A stretch of DNA of 64,000 bases from Acidocella sp. (GCA_029077825.1 JAQNCT010000004.1:1-64000); one strand, 5' to 3'. Shown: positions 1-9,914, counted from the first letter of the stretch. The notes: a model not told the origin generated them from the sequence alone. Numbers and translations: made by a program.

Positions 1-2
1 TT

Positions 3-1682
3 ATGGCCAGCTATCAGTATGTCTATGTGATGAAAGACCTCACCAAAGCCTATCCGGGCGGGCGCGAGGTGTTTAAAGGTATCACGCTTTCCTTCCTCCC
101 CGGTGTCAAAATTGGTGTGCTGGGCGGCAATGGCGCTGGTAAATCCACGCTGCTGAAGATTATTGCCGGGATTGAAAAGGAATATGGCGGTGAGGCGTGG
201 GCGGCTGAGGGCGCGCGCGTAGGGTATTTGGCGCAGGAGCCGCACCTGGACCCCACCAAAACAGTTGGGGAAAATGTCGCCGAGGCATTTGCAGAGTTGC
301 GCGCGACATTGGCGCGCTTTAACGAAATTTCAGAAGAATTCGCGCAGCCGATGGATGATGGCAAAATGGAGGCGCTGCTGGCTGAGCAGGCAGTGCTCCA
401 GGAGGTGATTGATGCCCAGGACGGCTGGGACCTTGACCGCCGGATTGAAATTGCACTTGATGCCTTGCGCTGCCCGCCGCCAGATGCCCTGGTTGGCCCG
501 CTTTCAGGTGGTGAACGCCGCCGCGTGGCACTCTGCCGGCTGCTGCTGGAAAAACCTGACCTGCTGCTGCTTGATGAGCCAACCAACCATTTAGATGCGG
601 AGTCCGTTTCATGGTTGGAACGCACGTTGGAAAATTACACCGGCACCGTGATTTTGGTAACCCATGACCGCTACTTCCTGGATAATGTGACCAATTGGAT
701 TCTTGAAATTGAGCGGGGCCGCGGTTACCCGTATGAGGGTAATTATTCCTCCTGGCTGGAGCAAAAGCGCAAGCGTCTGGCCCAGGAGGAGAAGGAAGAG
801 TCTTCTCGCCAGCGCGCCTTGGCCGAGGAACAGGACTGGATTGCCTCCTCCCCCAAAGCCCGCCAGACCAAGTCACGCGCCCGTATTCAGCGCTACGAGG
901 AAATGCTGGCGAAGTCGCAGGAGCTTTCAGGTGGTGTGGCTGAAATTGTCATCCCGCCTGGCCCGCGCTTGGGGGGCACTGTGATTGAAGCCATTGACCT
1001 GCATAAAGGCTTCGGTGACCGCGAACTCATCGACGGACTGAACTTCAAATTGCCGCCCGGCGGTATCGTCGGGGTCATCGGCCCCAATGGGGCAGGTAAA
1101 ACCACGCTCTTTAAAATGATCACCGGCGTTGATAAACCTGACTCTGGCAGTCTGAAAATCGGCGAAACCGTCAAACTCGGCTATGTGGACCAATCGCGTG
1201 ATTCGCTGGATGGCAATAAAAACGTCTGGGAGGAAATCTCCGGCGGCACGGATGTTATCCATCTTGGTAAGCGCACTGTGCAGTCTCGCGCGTATGTGGG
1301 CGCGTTCAACTTCAAAGGCTCTGACCAGCAGAAAAAAGTTGGTATTCTCTCAGGCGGAGAGCGCAACCGCGTACATCTTGCCAAAATGCTAAAGTCTGAA
1401 GCTAACGTCATCCTGCTCGACGAACCCACCAACGATCTTGACGTCGATACACTGCGCGCCCTGGAAGAAGCTTTGATGGAGTTCCCCGGTTGCGCGGTTA
1501 TCATCTCGCATGATCGCTGGTTCCTTGACCGGCTGGCGACTCATATTCTTGCCTTCGAAGGCGACTCCCACGTCGAATGGTTCGAAGGTAACTTCCAAGC
1601 TTACGAGGAAGATAAACGTCGCCGTCTGGGCCATGACGCGACCGAACCGCATCGCATCAAATATCGGCCTTTGACGCGGTAG
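3..1682 (+). CDS. ettA: Energy-dependent translational throttle protein EttA (ABC-F ATPase)
   Basis: 559 residues, the usual EttA length. It is a soluble ABC-F protein with two nucleotide-binding domains and no membrane segment. Family members bind the ribosomal E site and gate the first peptide bond according to the ADP/ATP ratio. Domain 1 has Walker [10 protein letters not shown] (about residues 41-49), signature LSGGERRR and Walker [13 protein letters not shown]. The linker (about 245-315) is charged and helical. Domain 2 has Walker [10 protein letters not shown], signature LSGGERNR and Walker [12 protein letters not shown]. The start ATG lies two bases from the window edge, so its ribosome-binding site cannot be seen, but the N-terminus ([15 protein letters not shown]) is that of a complete EttA. 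Other ABC-F subfamilies are less likely because length and the NHLD/NDLD pattern fit EttA. Confidence 0.95.
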   Translation: MASYQYVYVMKDLTKAYPGGREVFKGITLSFLPGVKIGVLGGNGAGKSTLLKIIAGIEKEYGGEAWAAEGARVGYLAQEPHLDPTKTVGENVAEAFAELRATLARFNEISEEFAQPMDDGKMEALLAEQAVLQEVIDAQDGWDLDRRIEIALDALRCPPPDALVGPLSGGERRRVALCRLLLEKPDLLLLDEPTNHLDAESVSWLERTLENYTGTVILVTHDRYFLDNVTNWILEIERGRGYPYEGNYSSWLEQKRKRLAQEEKEESSRQRALAEEQDWIASSPKARQTKSRARIQRYEEMLAKSQELSGGVAEIVIPPGPRLGGTVIEAIDLHKGFGDRELIDGLNFKLPPGGIVGVIGPNGAGKTTLFKMITGVDKPDSGSLKIGETVKLGYVDQSRDSLDGNKNVWEEISGGTDVIHLGKRTVQSRAYVGAFNFKGSDQQKKVGILSGGERNRVHLAKMLKSEANVILLDEPTNDLDVDTLRALEEALMEFPGCAVIISHDRWFLDRLATHILAFEGDSHVEWFEGNFQAYEEDKRRRLGHDATEPHRIKYRPLTR

Positions 1683-1706
1683 AGTGTGAGGTGAGTGGCC
1701 AACTAA

Positions 1707-1730
1707 GGCCAAGGGGACTCCCCCCTGGCC
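1707..1730 (+). terminator. Hairpin downstream of ettA
   Basis: A 10-bp stem (GGCCAAGGGG paired with CCCCCTGGCC, one A-C mismatch) closes a 4-base loop 25 bases after the ettA stop. There is no T-run, so it may be a weak or Rho-assisted terminator, or an mRNA 3' stabiliser. Confidence 0.45.
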
Positions 1731-1749
1731 ACCTATCTAACACCCCGCC

Positions 1750-2271
1750 ATGATCAAAGCCCGGCATTTGGTGACGGCGCGATTGTTGATGTCGCCGGTG
1801 GGGGGGCAGGATTTGGCTGAGTTAGTGGCTTTGAAGGCTGACCCCCGGGCGTTTGCGCAAATGTTGGGTGGGGTACGCTCCGCCCAGCGGACGGCGGAAG
1901 AGTTGGCGGAGGATATTCAGGCCTGGGGTGAGTTTGGGTTTGGCATGTGGGCTGTGCGGGTGCGCGATAAGCACAAGCTGCTTGGGGTAACGGGGTTGAT
2001 GCATCGCCCAGATGGCCGCGGGGTTGCGTTACGGTTCGCGTTTTGGCCGGCGGCGCGCGGGGAAGGGTTGGCCACTGAGGCTGCCCACGCGGCGTTAGTT
2101 TACGCGCATGAGACGGCGGGGTTGGAGAAGCTTGTCGCCGTGGCACGTGAGGATAATTTTGCCTCGCGGATTGTGCTGGGAGCCATTGGAATGTCCCAGG
2201 CAGAGCATTTTGTCAGGCATGGCGTGACTTTATTGGTTTATCAATCTGCTCGTTGCCGCAACGCTGGGTGA
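1750..2271 (+). CDS. GNAT family N-acetyltransferase
   Basis: 173 residues, a single Gcn5-related acetyltransferase domain of the RimJ/RimL-like group that transfers an acetyl group from acetyl-CoA to an amine; the substrate is unknown. The N-terminus (IKARHLVTARLLMSP) is the typical 'TERLLLRP' first strand. The central part (LGVTGLMHRPDGRG, then LRFAFWPAARGEGLATEAAHAAL) holds the acetyl-CoA pyrophosphate-binding loop in slightly altered form (RGEGLA in place of RGKGYA). The C-terminal helix-strand (EDNFASRIVLGAIGM) matches the family's 'NxxSxxVLEKLGF' element. It lies alone between ettA and a small hypothetical gene. Confidence 0.8.
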   Translation: MIKARHLVTARLLMSPVGGQDLAELVALKADPRAFAQMLGGVRSAQRTAEELAEDIQAWGEFGFGMWAVRVRDKHKLLGVTGLMHRPDGRGVALRFAFWPAARGEGLATEAAHAALVYAHETAGLEKLVAVAREDNFASRIVLGAIGMSQAEHFVRHGVTLLVYQSARCRNAG

Positions 2272-2352
2272 AATCCCCTCCATGATCGTTCAATAAGCTT
2301 GCCTAATACCGGTTGAGGTTTGATAGGGTCTTTTGATGAAAAAGGCATCTCG

Positions 2353-2658
2353 ATGAACCGTGACGAACACAAGCAGATAATTAATTTTATTGAGATTGCG
2401 GTGGCTGGTTCGGGTGTTGATAGCGGGCCGGTCGACATCGAGGCGGACGCGATTATCCGTGCCTTGTTCGTCCGCAACCCTGACGCGGCATATCGGGTCA
2501 CCATGCTGGCCATAAATCAGGCGCGTGAGTTGGCTTGGATGCGGACGCAGCCGGCGTGTATGACGGCACCGGCCCGAAAGGGGCTGATTGCCAGGATGTT
2601 TGGGTTTGTGCGTTTTTTTCATCGGCATGTTGATCAAGGTGCGCGGCAGCAATTTTAG
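2353..2658 (+). CDS. Small DUF2076-like protein
   Basis: 101 residues from ATG 2353 (MNRDEHKQIINFIEIA). The frame is open from a TTG at 2320, but ATG is the more natural start. The segment EADAIIRALFVRNPDAAYRVTMLAINQARELAW resembles the N-terminal helical part of DUF2076 proteins, where a 'D-x-EAdalIr..v.rqPdA.Y.l.q.vl.qe.AL' pattern is typical. Full DUF2076 proteins are much longer and end in a Gly/Ser-rich tail. Here the protein stops soon after a short basic stretch (ARKGLIARMFGFVRFFHRH), so it is either a short version or a truncated remnant. Function is unknown. No signal peptide is visible. Confidence 0.5.
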   Translation: MNRDEHKQIINFIEIAVAGSGVDSGPVDIEADAIIRALFVRNPDAAYRVTMLAINQARELAWMRTQPACMTAPARKGLIARMFGFVRFFHRHVDQGARQQF

Positions 2659-2756
2659 GCTGGTTTTTGCCGGATTGCATGCCATTAGATCATTGATATC
2701 TCTTGTCGTGCGCAAGTCGCGTGACCTTATAGGTGGCCTAACACTGGGGGATTATC

Positions 2757-3458
2757 ATGCCGGCTTCTCAATCGGATAGATCAGCTCTCGTTATTGGCGC
2801 ATCGCGTGGCCTTGGCCTTGGCCTCGGGCTGGCGGAGACGTTCGCAGCGCGCGGTTGGCGCGTGACCGCGACAATCCGTCATGAACCAGCGCCGGCGGCG
2901 TTACAGCGTCTTGCTGCGCGGGTGGCGGTTGAGATTTTGGACATCAACGATCTTGCTTCGGTTGCGGCGTTTTTGCATCACATTGCGGATCAGATGTTTG
3001 ATGTTGTGTTCATCAACGCGGGTGTTGGCGGGCCAGAGGGCAAAACGGCCGAAACGGTGACGCCCGAGGAGATGACACATTTGTTTATGACCAATGCTAT
3101 TTCTCCGGTCAGACTTGGTGAAAAATTATTGCGCAATGTTAAGCCAGGTTCAGGTATTTTGGCGTTCATGACGTCAATTTTGGGGAGCGTGACATTGAGT
3201 GGCGGCAGTTATGCGCCGCTCTATTGCGCCAGCAAAGCCGCGTTGAACCAGTTGACCCGTAGTTTCGTGGCGGGGATGACGCAAGATATCACGGTACTCT
3301 CGATGCATCCTGGCTGGGTTAAAACCGATATGGGCGGCGCTGGCGCTGATATTGATATTGCCACCAGCGTAAAGGGCATGGTGGATGTGCTGGAAGCAAA
3401 AGCGGGCAGCCGGAAGCATGAGTATCTAGATTATCGCGGCAAGACCATCCCCTGGTAA
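2757..3458 (+). CDS. Short-chain dehydrogenase/reductase (SDR), CsgA-like
   Basis: 233 residues, a complete classical SDR that should use NAD(P)H to reduce or oxidise an unknown carbonyl or alcohol. The dinucleotide-binding motif is GASRGLG (about residues 14-20) with an unusual run of four Gly-Leu pairs. NAG is present as FINAGVGG, the catalytic Ser lies in TSILGSV, and the Tyr-Lys pair is YCASK. HPGWVKTDMGG is the usual post-catalytic segment of the CsgA/sniffer-type subgroup. ATG 2757 is preceded by a GGGGG stretch about 5 bases upstream. It stands alone on the plus strand, so context gives no hint of the substrate. Confidence 0.85.
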   Translation: MPASQSDRSALVIGASRGLGLGLGLAETFAARGWRVTATIRHEPAPAALQRLAARVAVEILDINDLASVAAFLHHIADQMFDVVFINAGVGGPEGKTAETVTPEEMTHLFMTNAISPVRLGEKLLRNVKPGSGILAFMTSILGSVTLSGGSYAPLYCASKAALNQLTRSFVAGMTQDITVLSMHPGWVKTDMGGAGADIDIATSVKGMVDVLEAKAGSRKHEYLDYRGKTIPW

Positions 3459-3666
3459 TATCTGCAACAGCTAGTTTGCCATATTAATTTTCTCATGTAG
3501 CGCTTGCCGCGTCATAGTTCCTTAACCAGTCGATGATAGTTTAAAATTGCTTGTATAATGCAGGCAACTTTCGGAATTTATAGCCAGTATCGGAGCTAAC
3601 GGGTGCGTCGGGCAGTATAGCAGCGATAAGGAGATTTTTAGAATTTGAACGCACAGGATGCGCAAT

Positions 3667-4077
3667 ATGGCGGGGCTTGTCGTCGAACTAAAGCAAAATG
3701 AACTGATCATCATCAATGGCGCCGCTATTCGCTTTCGGACAAAATCGCGTGTTGAGATTACCGGTAAAGCGCAGTTTTTATATGGCAAACAAATTCTATT
3801 GCCTGAGGATGCCAATACGCCGGCGGCGCTGATTTATCTGGCGGTTCAAACCGCGTATATTGGCAATGTTGATGAGCGCGACAAAGCGATTGATGAAGCG
3901 CGCATATTGGTTGCGCAGTTTAAATTCCAATCGAAATCTGATCTCGCCAAGGGTATATTGGATAAAATCATGGTGCTGGTTGAAGCGCAACAATGTTATG
4001 AGGCGTTGAAATTGGCCCGGCGGATTATGCAGCATGAGGCCGCTTTGCCGCAGGCGCATTATCTTTGCGAGAGATAA
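3667..4077 (+). CDS. flbT: Flagellar biosynthesis regulator FlbT
   Basis: 136 residues from ATG 3667 (MAGLVVELKQNELIIINGAAI); an ATG three codons earlier (3658) is possible, and I prefer 3667 because family members begin with this 'M..L.leLk..E.iiiNGA.i' segment. FlbT in Caulobacter binds flagellin mRNA and represses its translation until the hook is complete. Family features visible are the early NGA turn, the 'LLPEDANTPAALIYLAVQTAYIG' segment and a helical C-terminal half ending YEALKLARRIMQHE. No flagellin, flaF or other flagellar gene lies in this window, so the gene is an orphan here. It converges on the permease gene and overlaps it by 19 bases. Confidence 0.8.
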   Translation: MAGLVVELKQNELIIINGAAIRFRTKSRVEITGKAQFLYGKQILLPEDANTPAALIYLAVQTAYIGNVDERDKAIDEARILVAQFKFQSKSDLAKGILDKIMVLVEAQQCYEALKLARRIMQHEAALPQAHYLCER

Positions 4078-5006
4078 ACCGCCAGCAATACCAATGCCCC
4101 GCCAGCCAGTTCCCATAACCGTACCGGCTCGCCCAGCAGCAACGCCCCGCCCATCAAGCTCACCACAGGCAGCAAGTATAAATACCAACCGGCTTTTTCA
4201 GCGCCCAAAACAGCGCTGCCGGCGTTCCAGGCCAGCATGGCGATAACCGAGGTGCCCAGCGTGAGGGTGATTGTTACCAGCCACTCCCAGCCTGTCATGG
4301 TCACCAGCATGTCCGGCATTTGCGGCAGGCCGCTGAGCAGCATGGGGATGGCGCCGAACATCATGGTGACGGCGGTGGTGGGTAACGCCCCGCGCCGGTT
4401 GATCAGGGCGGGTACAATCACGCAGTAAATGGCCCATAAAATGGCGGCCAATAACACCAGCGCGTCACCTGCTGGGTCGCCCAGGGCGGGGCCGCTGCCT
4501 TGCGCGAGCAACACAACCCCGGCCAGCCCTATCAATGTGGCGATGATGGTGAGCCGGGCCGGAAAGCGGCGCTGGGCGATGGCTGAGAATAGCACGATAA
4601 ACAATGGCTCAACCCCATCAAGCAAGCCGGTTAACCCCGCTGAGACGCTGCGCTGCCCAAGGGCTGCCGGTATATTATACCCCGCCACGCCAACTAGCCC
4701 GCAAATCAAGCCAAGCGCCCAGTCGCGCCGGTTCCAATGCCGGGCCTGCCATAATAAAGGTGAAAAAATCAGTGCCGCCAGCGTATAGCGCAACCCGGTA
4801 AAGGCCATGGCAGGCACATTGGCAAAACCGGAGCCCACCATGTAGCGCGTGCCGATGGGGGAAAACCCCCATAACGTGACCGCCAGAACGGTGGCGGCAA
4901 TAGCTAACCCGGGGGTTAACCCGGGTTTGGAGCCAATATTTAGCCCAGGTTCGAGAGACCCGCGCTCAACACTTCCACACCCGGCAGAATTTTGCCCTCC
5001 ATCCAT
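4059..5006 (-). CDS. DMT superfamily permease (EamA domains)
   Basis: About 315 residues, an inner-membrane protein with roughly ten hydrophobic helices in two EamA repeats, typical of drug/metabolite transporters. The first repeat begins [21 protein letters not shown] and the second around [22 protein letters not shown]. The protein ends [13 protein letters not shown]. Substrate unknown. The only early ATG (5006) makes the gene overlap the 3' end of pgk by 67 bases; the first 30 residues are rich in Pro-Gly-Leu and not family-like, and no other standard start lies before the first helix. It is probably transcribed with tkt-gap-pgk. Confidence 0.8.
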   Translation of the reverse strand: MDGGQNSAGCGSVERGSLEPGLNIGSKPGLTPGLAIAATVLAVTLWGFSPIGTRYMVGSGFANVPAMAFTGLRYTLAALIFSPLLWQARHWNRRDWALGLICGLVGVAGYNIPAALGQRSVSAGLTGLLDGVEPLFIVLFSAIAQRRFPARLTIIATLIGLAGVVLLAQGSGPALGDPAGDALVLLAAILWAIYCVIVPALINRRGALPTTAVTMMFGAIPMLLSGLPQMPDMLVTMTGWEWLVTITLTLGTSVIAMLAWNAGSAVLGAEKAGWYLYLLPVVSLMGGALLLGEPVRLWELAGGALVLLAVYLSQR

Positions 5007-6148
5007 TCAAGGAATGCTCCACCAGCGCTTGATAAATACGTCATTGAGTCGGCCGCACCAGCCAGACGCAAGGCCGAAACCGTGTCACCGCCGCCGCCGA
5101 CTGAGATTAAGCTACCATCCACGGTGGCCTTGGCAACCGCCTCAGCCAGCGCGTTGGTGCCAGCCTGGAAAGGTGGGGTTTCAAACGCGCCGAGCGGGCC
5201 GTTCCACAGCAGGGTTTTGATATGTGGCAACTGGGCGATGATGCCCGCCACCGTCGCCGGGCCGACATCCAGCGCCATCATATTGGCGGGCACGCCATCC
5301 ACGCCAACCACCTGCGTGGGCGGGTTGGCCGAGAAGGTCTCGCTCACCACTAAATCGATGGGGAGGATGATTTTGCAGCCTTTTTCCTTGGCGGTAGCCA
5401 GGATGCTGAGCGCGGTGGCGTGCAGGTCTTTTTCCTGCAAGGATTTACCGACATCATGGCCTTGCGCAGCCAGGAAGGTGTTGGCCATAGCGCCGCCGAT
5501 GACCAGAATATCCACCTTGGCCACCAGATTGGTGAGCAGATCAAGCTTGGTGGAGACTTTTGAGCCGGCCACAATGGCCGCCACGGGCCGTTGCGGGTTG
5601 CCCAAAGCGGCTGAAAGTGCTGCCAGCTCTGCCTGCATCAAGCGGCCCGCGTAGGCCGGCAGCAAACGCCCTACCCCTTCGGTACTGGCGTGCGCCCGGT
5701 GGGCAGCGGAGAAAGCGTCGTTTACATAAATATCGGCAAGGTCTGCCAGGCTCTGGGAGAGTGCTGCATCATTGGTTTCCTCACCGGCATGAAAGCGGGT
5801 GTTTTCTAGCACCAGCACATCGCCATCAGCCAACTTGGCCACCGCCGCCTCGGCGACCGGCCCGATGCAATCATCTGCAAACGCCACGTTATGCCCAAGC
5901 ACCGTGCCAAGCGCGCTGGCGATCGGCCGCAGCGACATGGCAGGTACAGGCTTGCCTTTCGGGCGGTCAAAGTGGCTGCAAACAATCACCTTGGCCCCAG
6001 CAGCGGATAATTCCTCGATCGTAGGGGCGAGCCGTTCCAGGCGTGTCAGGTCAGAGATTTTGCCATCCTGCATCGGCACGTTCAAATCCGCGCGCACCAG
6101 GACGCGTAGGCCCTTTACGGCAACATCATCCAAAGTGCGCGCGGCCAT
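4940..6148 (-). CDS. pgk: Phosphoglycerate kinase
   Basis: 402 residues from ATG 6148 ([26 protein letters not shown]), the standard length. It interconverts 1,3-bisphosphoglycerate + ADP and 3-phosphoglycerate + ATP in the cytosol. Visible motifs are the substrate-binding RADLNVP near the N-terminus, SHFDRPKGK, the hinge region around [13 protein letters not shown], and the nucleotide-binding [10 protein letters not shown] near the C-terminus. The frame is open further upstream into gap, but a start there would overlap gap; ATG 6148 begins one base after the gap stop codon, which fits a translationally linked operon tkt-gap-pgk. Confidence 0.95.
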   Translation of the reverse strand: MAARTLDDVAVKGLRVLVRADLNVPMQDGKISDLTRLERLAPTIEELSAAGAKVIVCSHFDRPKGKPVPAMSLRPIASALGTVLGHNVAFADDCIGPVAEAAVAKLADGDVLVLENTRFHAGEETNDAALSQSLADLADIYVNDAFSAAHRAHASTEGVGRLLPAYAGRLMQAELAALSAALGNPQRPVAAIVAGSKVSTKLDLLTNLVAKVDILVIGGAMANTFLAAQGHDVGKSLQEKDLHATALSILATAKEKGCKIILPIDLVVSETFSANPPTQVVGVDGVPANMMALDVGPATVAGIIAQLPHIKTLLWNGPLGAFETPPFQAGTNALAEAVAKATVDGSLISVGGGGDTVSALRLAGAADSMTYLSSAGGAFLEWMEGKILPGVEVLSAGLSNLG

Positions 6149-6149
6149 A

Positions 6150-7163
6150 TTACAGTGACCCGAACAGAGCGGCGGTGTCAGACATGCGGCTTGAGAAACC
6201 CCATTCATTATCATACCAGCCCATTACGCGGGCCAGAGCCCCATCAATCACTGCGGTCTGCGGGGCATCGAAGCTGCAAGAAAACGGCACATGGTTGAAG
6301 TCCATGCTGACCAGTTTCGCGGTGGAGTAATCCAGAATGCCCTTCAGCTCACCTTCGCTTGCGGCTTTCATGGCGGCGTTGATCTGTTCCTTGGTCGCCT
6401 GGGTTTTCAGGTTCATATCAAACGACACGAGCGAGACATTAGGTGTTGGAACCCGAATTGACGTGCCATCTAGCTTGCCGAGCAATTCCGGAAACACCAG
6501 GCCAACGGCCTTGGCGGCACCGGTGCTGGTCGGGATCATGGAGAGTGCGGCGGCGCGGGCGCGGTGCAAATCCTTGTGCAGCGTATCAACAGTTTTTTGA
6601 TCACCGGTGTAGGAATGAATGGTCACCATATAGCCGCGCTCGATGCCGAAGTTTTCGTGCAGCACTTTTACCATGGGCGCCAGGCAATTGGTGGTGCAGG
6701 AGGCGTTCGAGATGATGGTCATGTCTTTGGTGATGGTCTTGTGATTCACGCCATAGACGATGGTGGCATCAACCCCGTCTGCGGGGGCGGAGATCAGCAC
6801 TTTACGCGCCCCTGCGGCAATTAACTTGGCGGCATCATCGCGCTTGGTGAACAGTCCGGTGCATTCCATCGCCACATCGACGCCCGCCAGCGGCACTTTT
6901 GCCGGATCGCGTTCAGCGGTTACTTTAATGGGCGCACAGGCGCGGCCATTATGGGTGATCACCAGGGTATCACTCACCACGTCAACGGTGCCGCCAAAGC
7001 GGCCATGCACGGAATCGTAGCGGAACATATGGGCGTTGTCCTCGACGCTGCCAAGGTCGTTGATCAGCACCGGGGTGATGTCAGTGCGGCCACTTTCGAT
7101 CATGGCGCGCAGTACCAAACGGCCAATGCGACCAAACCCGTTGATAGCGATTTTAACGGTCAT
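6150..7163 (-). CDS. gap: Type I glyceraldehyde-3-phosphate dehydrogenase
   Basis: 337 residues, full length. It oxidises glyceraldehyde 3-phosphate to 1,3-bisphosphoglycerate with NAD(P)+, in glycolysis or, reversed, in gluconeogenesis. The Rossmann motif is INGFGRIGR (about residues 7-15). The catalytic Cys156 lies in [20 protein letters not shown] and [12 protein letters not shown] are the conserved C-terminal elements. The gene begins two bases after the tkt stop and ends one base before pgk. Because the triad tkt-gap-pgk serves both glycolysis and the Calvin cycle in alphaproteobacteria, its direction cannot be set from this window; no rubisco or prk is present here. Confidence 0.96.
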   Translation of the reverse strand: MTVKIAINGFGRIGRLVLRAMIESGRTDITPVLINDLGSVEDNAHMFRYDSVHGRFGGTVDVVSDTLVITHNGRACAPIKVTAERDPAKVPLAGVDVAMECTGLFTKRDDAAKLIAAGARKVLISAPADGVDATIVYGVNHKTITKDMTIISNASCTTNCLAPMVKVLHENFGIERGYMVTIHSYTGDQKTVDTLHKDLHRARAAALSMIPTSTGAAKAVGLVFPELLGKLDGTSIRVPTPNVSLVSFDMNLKTQATKEQINAAMKAASEGELKGILDYSTAKLVSMDFNHVPFSCSFDAPQTAVIDGALARVMGWYDNEWGFSSRMSDTAALFGSL

Positions 7164-7165
7164 TC

Positions 7166-9202
7166 TTAAGCTCCCTGTTTTTTCACGGCGGTGATGATCG
7201 CCGCTTCTGTTATGCCAAAATACTCATATAGTTTTTCAGCCGGTGCGCTGGCGCCAAAGCCCTTCATGCCGATGAAGCTGCCGTTTGGCCCTAACCAGCG
7301 GTCCCAGCCAAAGCTGACGGCCGCTTCGATGCCGATGCGTGGGGCATCGCCCAGCACTTGCGCCTTGTAGGCTGCGTCTTGCGCCTCGAATAGCTCAAAG
7401 CTGGGGGCGGAGACGACAGCCACTTGGATGCCTTGCCCGGCCAAACTGGACCGCGCTGCCATGGCCAGCGCCACTTCAGTGCCGGTGGCGATCAACGTGG
7501 CGGCGCGTTTGCCTTCGGCCTCGGCCAGCACATAGGCGCCGCGGGCGCATTTATTGCCGTTGGAATCCATGCGCAACGCCGGCACAGCCTGGCGCGAGAG
7601 TACCAGCAAGCTAGGGCCGGTCATGTTGCGGATCGCCAGATCCCAGCATTCGGCGGTTTCCATGGCATCCCCTGGGCGCAGCACCAGCACGTTGGGCATC
7701 GCACGCAAACTGGCCAGATGCTCCACAGGCTGGTGGGTCGGGCCATCTTCGCCCAGGCCGATGGAATCATGCGTCAGCACATGAATCACCCGCGTGCCCA
7801 TCAGGGCGGCAAGGCGGATGGCAGCGCGCATATAATCAGTGAATACAAAAAAAGTGCCACCGTATGGGATCAGGCCGCCGTGCAAGGCAATGCCGTTCAT
7901 GGCCGCGGCCATGCCGAACTCACGCACACCGTAATACATATAGCGGGCGGCGAAATTGTCTGGCGTGGCACCGGCCATGCCCTTTACCAATGTGAGGTTT
8001 GAACCGGTAAGGTCAGCTGAGCCACCGAGCAGCTCAGGAATGGTGGGCACTAGCATTTCCAGCGCCTTTTGGCTGGCCTGGCGGGTTGCTAATTTGGGTT
8101 TTTGTTCGGCCAGGCTGGCTTTATAGTCACGCATGGCATCAGCGTAACCCTCGGGCAGTTTGCCAGCCATCACACGCTCAAATTCAGCGCGCTGAGGATG
8201 TTTGGCCAAACGCTTCAACCAGGCGCGGCGCGTGCCAGCCCCCCGGCTACCGGCGGCCTTCCAGGGGGTTGCAACGCTTTCGGGTACAATAAACGGCAAA
8301 TGCGGCCAGCCCAGCGCTGCTTTGGCCTGTTCAGCCTCGGCCCCGCCCAACGCAGCACCATGGCTGCCAGCGGTGCCGGCTTTTGTGGGCGCGCCAAAGC
8401 CGATGATGGTTTTGCAGGCGATGATGGTTGGTTTGGAGGATTTGGCGGCAAAATTCAGAGCTGCCTGCACGGCGGCAAAATCATGCCCATCCACCCGGCG
8501 GGTGGCCCAGCCATACGCGGCAAAGCGCTTCAACGGGTCTTCGGAGGTTGAGATGCCGGTGCTGCCATCAATCGAGATGCTGTTGTCGTCCCATAAAACG
8601 ATCAGTTTATTGAGTTTTAAGTGGCCAGCCAGCGCGCCAGCCTCATGGCTGATACCCTCCATCAGGCAGCCGTCACCCGCGATCACGTAGGTACGGTGGT
8701 CCACCAGGCTTTTGCCAAACTTCGCCGCCAGCAGCCTCTCGGCGATGGCCATGCCAACAGCGGTGGCCAGGCCCTGGCCAAGCGGGCCGGTGGTCATCTC
8801 AATGGCGGGATGCTCATGATATTCGGGATGCCCGGCGGTGATGGCATGGAGTTGGCGGAAATTTTTTAAATCACTGATCGCCATGCCCTCATGGCCGGTC
8901 AAATGCAGGAGGGCATAAAGCAGCATTGAGCCATGGCCGGCGGATAAAACAAAACGGTCACGGTCTGGCCATTTTGGGTCAGCGGCGTCAAACTTCATGG
9001 CCTTGGTCCAGAGCGCCGTAGCGGCGTCAGCCATTCCCATGGGCATGCCCGGGTGACCGGACTTGGCAGCCTCAATCGCGTCAATTGTCAAAGCGCGGAT
9101 GGCGTTTGCCATATCGCGCTCAGGCGTTGCCGGCTGCGCCAAAATTGCCGCTTGGCGCGCTAATGCTGCGCTGTTGTCAGAATTATCATCTATGCTTGCC
9201 AT
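7166..9202 (-). CDS. tkt: Transketolase
   Basis: 678 residues, full length. A thiamine-diphosphate enzyme of the non-oxidative pentose phosphate pathway that moves two-carbon ketol units between sugar phosphates. The N-terminal part (MANAIRALTIDAIEAAKSGHPGMPMG) and the ThDP/metal motif GDGCLMEGISHEA...DDNSISIDG are clear. The pyrimidine-domain glutamate lies in RYMYYGVREFGMAAAMNG. HDSIGLGEDGPTHQP is the conserved substrate loop. It is the first gene of the tkt-gap-pgk run. The N-terminus has an extra poorly conserved 25 residues (MASIDDNSDNSAALARQ), so a slightly later start cannot be excluded. Confidence 0.96.
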   Translation of the reverse strand: MASIDDNSDNSAALARQAAILAQPATPERDMANAIRALTIDAIEAAKSGHPGMPMGMADAATALWTKAMKFDAADPKWPDRDRFVLSAGHGSMLLYALLHLTGHEGMAISDLKNFRQLHAITAGHPEYHEHPAIEMTTGPLGQGLATAVGMAIAERLLAAKFGKSLVDHRTYVIAGDGCLMEGISHEAGALAGHLKLNKLIVLWDDNSISIDGSTGISTSEDPLKRFAAYGWATRRVDGHDFAAVQAALNFAAKSSKPTIIACKTIIGFGAPTKAGTAGSHGAALGGAEAEQAKAALGWPHLPFIVPESVATPWKAAGSRGAGTRRAWLKRLAKHPQRAEFERVMAGKLPEGYADAMRDYKASLAEQKPKLATRQASQKALEMLVPTIPELLGGSADLTGSNLTLVKGMAGATPDNFAARYMYYGVREFGMAAAMNGIALHGGLIPYGGTFFVFTDYMRAAIRLAALMGTRVIHVLTHDSIGLGEDGPTHQPVEHLASLRAMPNVLVLRPGDAMETAECWDLAIRNMTGPSLLVLSRQAVPALRMDSNGNKCARGAYVLAEAEGKRAATLIATGTEVALAMAARSSLAGQGIQVAVVSAPSFELFEAQDAAYKAQVLGDAPRIGIEAAVSFGWDRWLGPNGSFIGMKGFGASAPAEKLYEYFGITEAAIITAVKKQGA

Positions 9203-9294
9203 GTATTGTTCGTTCCAACCTTATTAAGCTGTCCATAATAGGCAAGACGGCGCGCAGCAACCCAAGTCGCACTTAAACCCTGTTAAAGTGCTAC

Positions 9295-9801
9295 TTAATC
9301 GTTTTTAGCATTTTGGGTGTTGTTGCTTAAAACACCTAGCCAACGCGGTACGCGTTGGGCATAATTTTGCCACGCAGAGCCGAATAAAACCGCCAGATGG
9401 GCTTCCTCGCGTTGGATGGCGAGGATTGTTACGGCCTGTACTGCCGCAATATCAAAGGCGGCGAGCCATAGATTGTTAAATGCCAGGGCGGCACCCGCGA
9501 GCAGGATGGTATTGCCCAGGTAAATTGGGTTGCGTGAAATGGAGAATGGAAACGCAGTCACCAAAGCGGTGGCGGCGCGATGAGGCAAGATATTGGCCCG
9601 GCGGCGATACATCAACAGCATCGCCGATAGGTCAAGCATGGCGCCGGCCAGCATGAGCGCGCCGCCAAGCAAATGCAGCGGGGCCGAACTGACCATGCCG
9701 AAGGGAATGAGCCGGTTCAGCAGCCAAGCCGCCAGGGCAGCCGCGCCGTAGATCATCGGGGGCCAGGGCAAACTATTCGGCGCGGCAGCGGATGGTTTCA
9801 T
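9295..9801 (-). CDS. Isoprenylcysteine carboxyl methyltransferase (ICMT)/PEMT-family membrane protein
   Basis: 168 residues with about four hydrophobic helices. The C-terminal half carries the family signature: FSISRNPIYLGNTILLAGAAL followed by REEAHLAVLFGSAWQNYAQRVPRWL, which matches the 'RHPmYlG...E...L...fG..Y..Y...V.R' pattern of ICMT and phospholipid methyltransferases that use S-adenosylmethionine at the membrane. The bacterial substrate is not known. It is divergent from dnaN, with about 110 bases between them. Confidence 0.8.
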   Translation of the reverse strand: MKPSAAAPNSLPWPPMIYGAAALAAWLLNRLIPFGMVSSAPLHLLGGALMLAGAMLDLSAMLLMYRRRANILPHRAATALVTAFPFSISRNPIYLGNTILLAGAALAFNNLWLAAFDIAAVQAVTILAIQREEAHLAVLFGSAWQNYAQRVPRWLGVLSNNTQNAKND

Positions 9802-9914
9802 GGGGGCAATTATGGGCCTAAACCGGGTGTTTCGCTACGGTCTTTCCCGAAACCCGGCCTATTGCTAGTGTAGTACGAATCGGCGGCACTAAAGCTGGCG
9901 TTGGGAACAATATT

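Noticed and set aside
50-625. 191-codon open frame on the minus strand inside ettA
   Set aside because: Antisense to a certain gene; composition is Ser/Arg-rich low-complexity as expected for shadow frames.
3522-3815. 97-codon minus-strand frame over the flbT 5' region
   Set aside because: Overlaps a recognised flbT; Cys/Ser-rich without family features.
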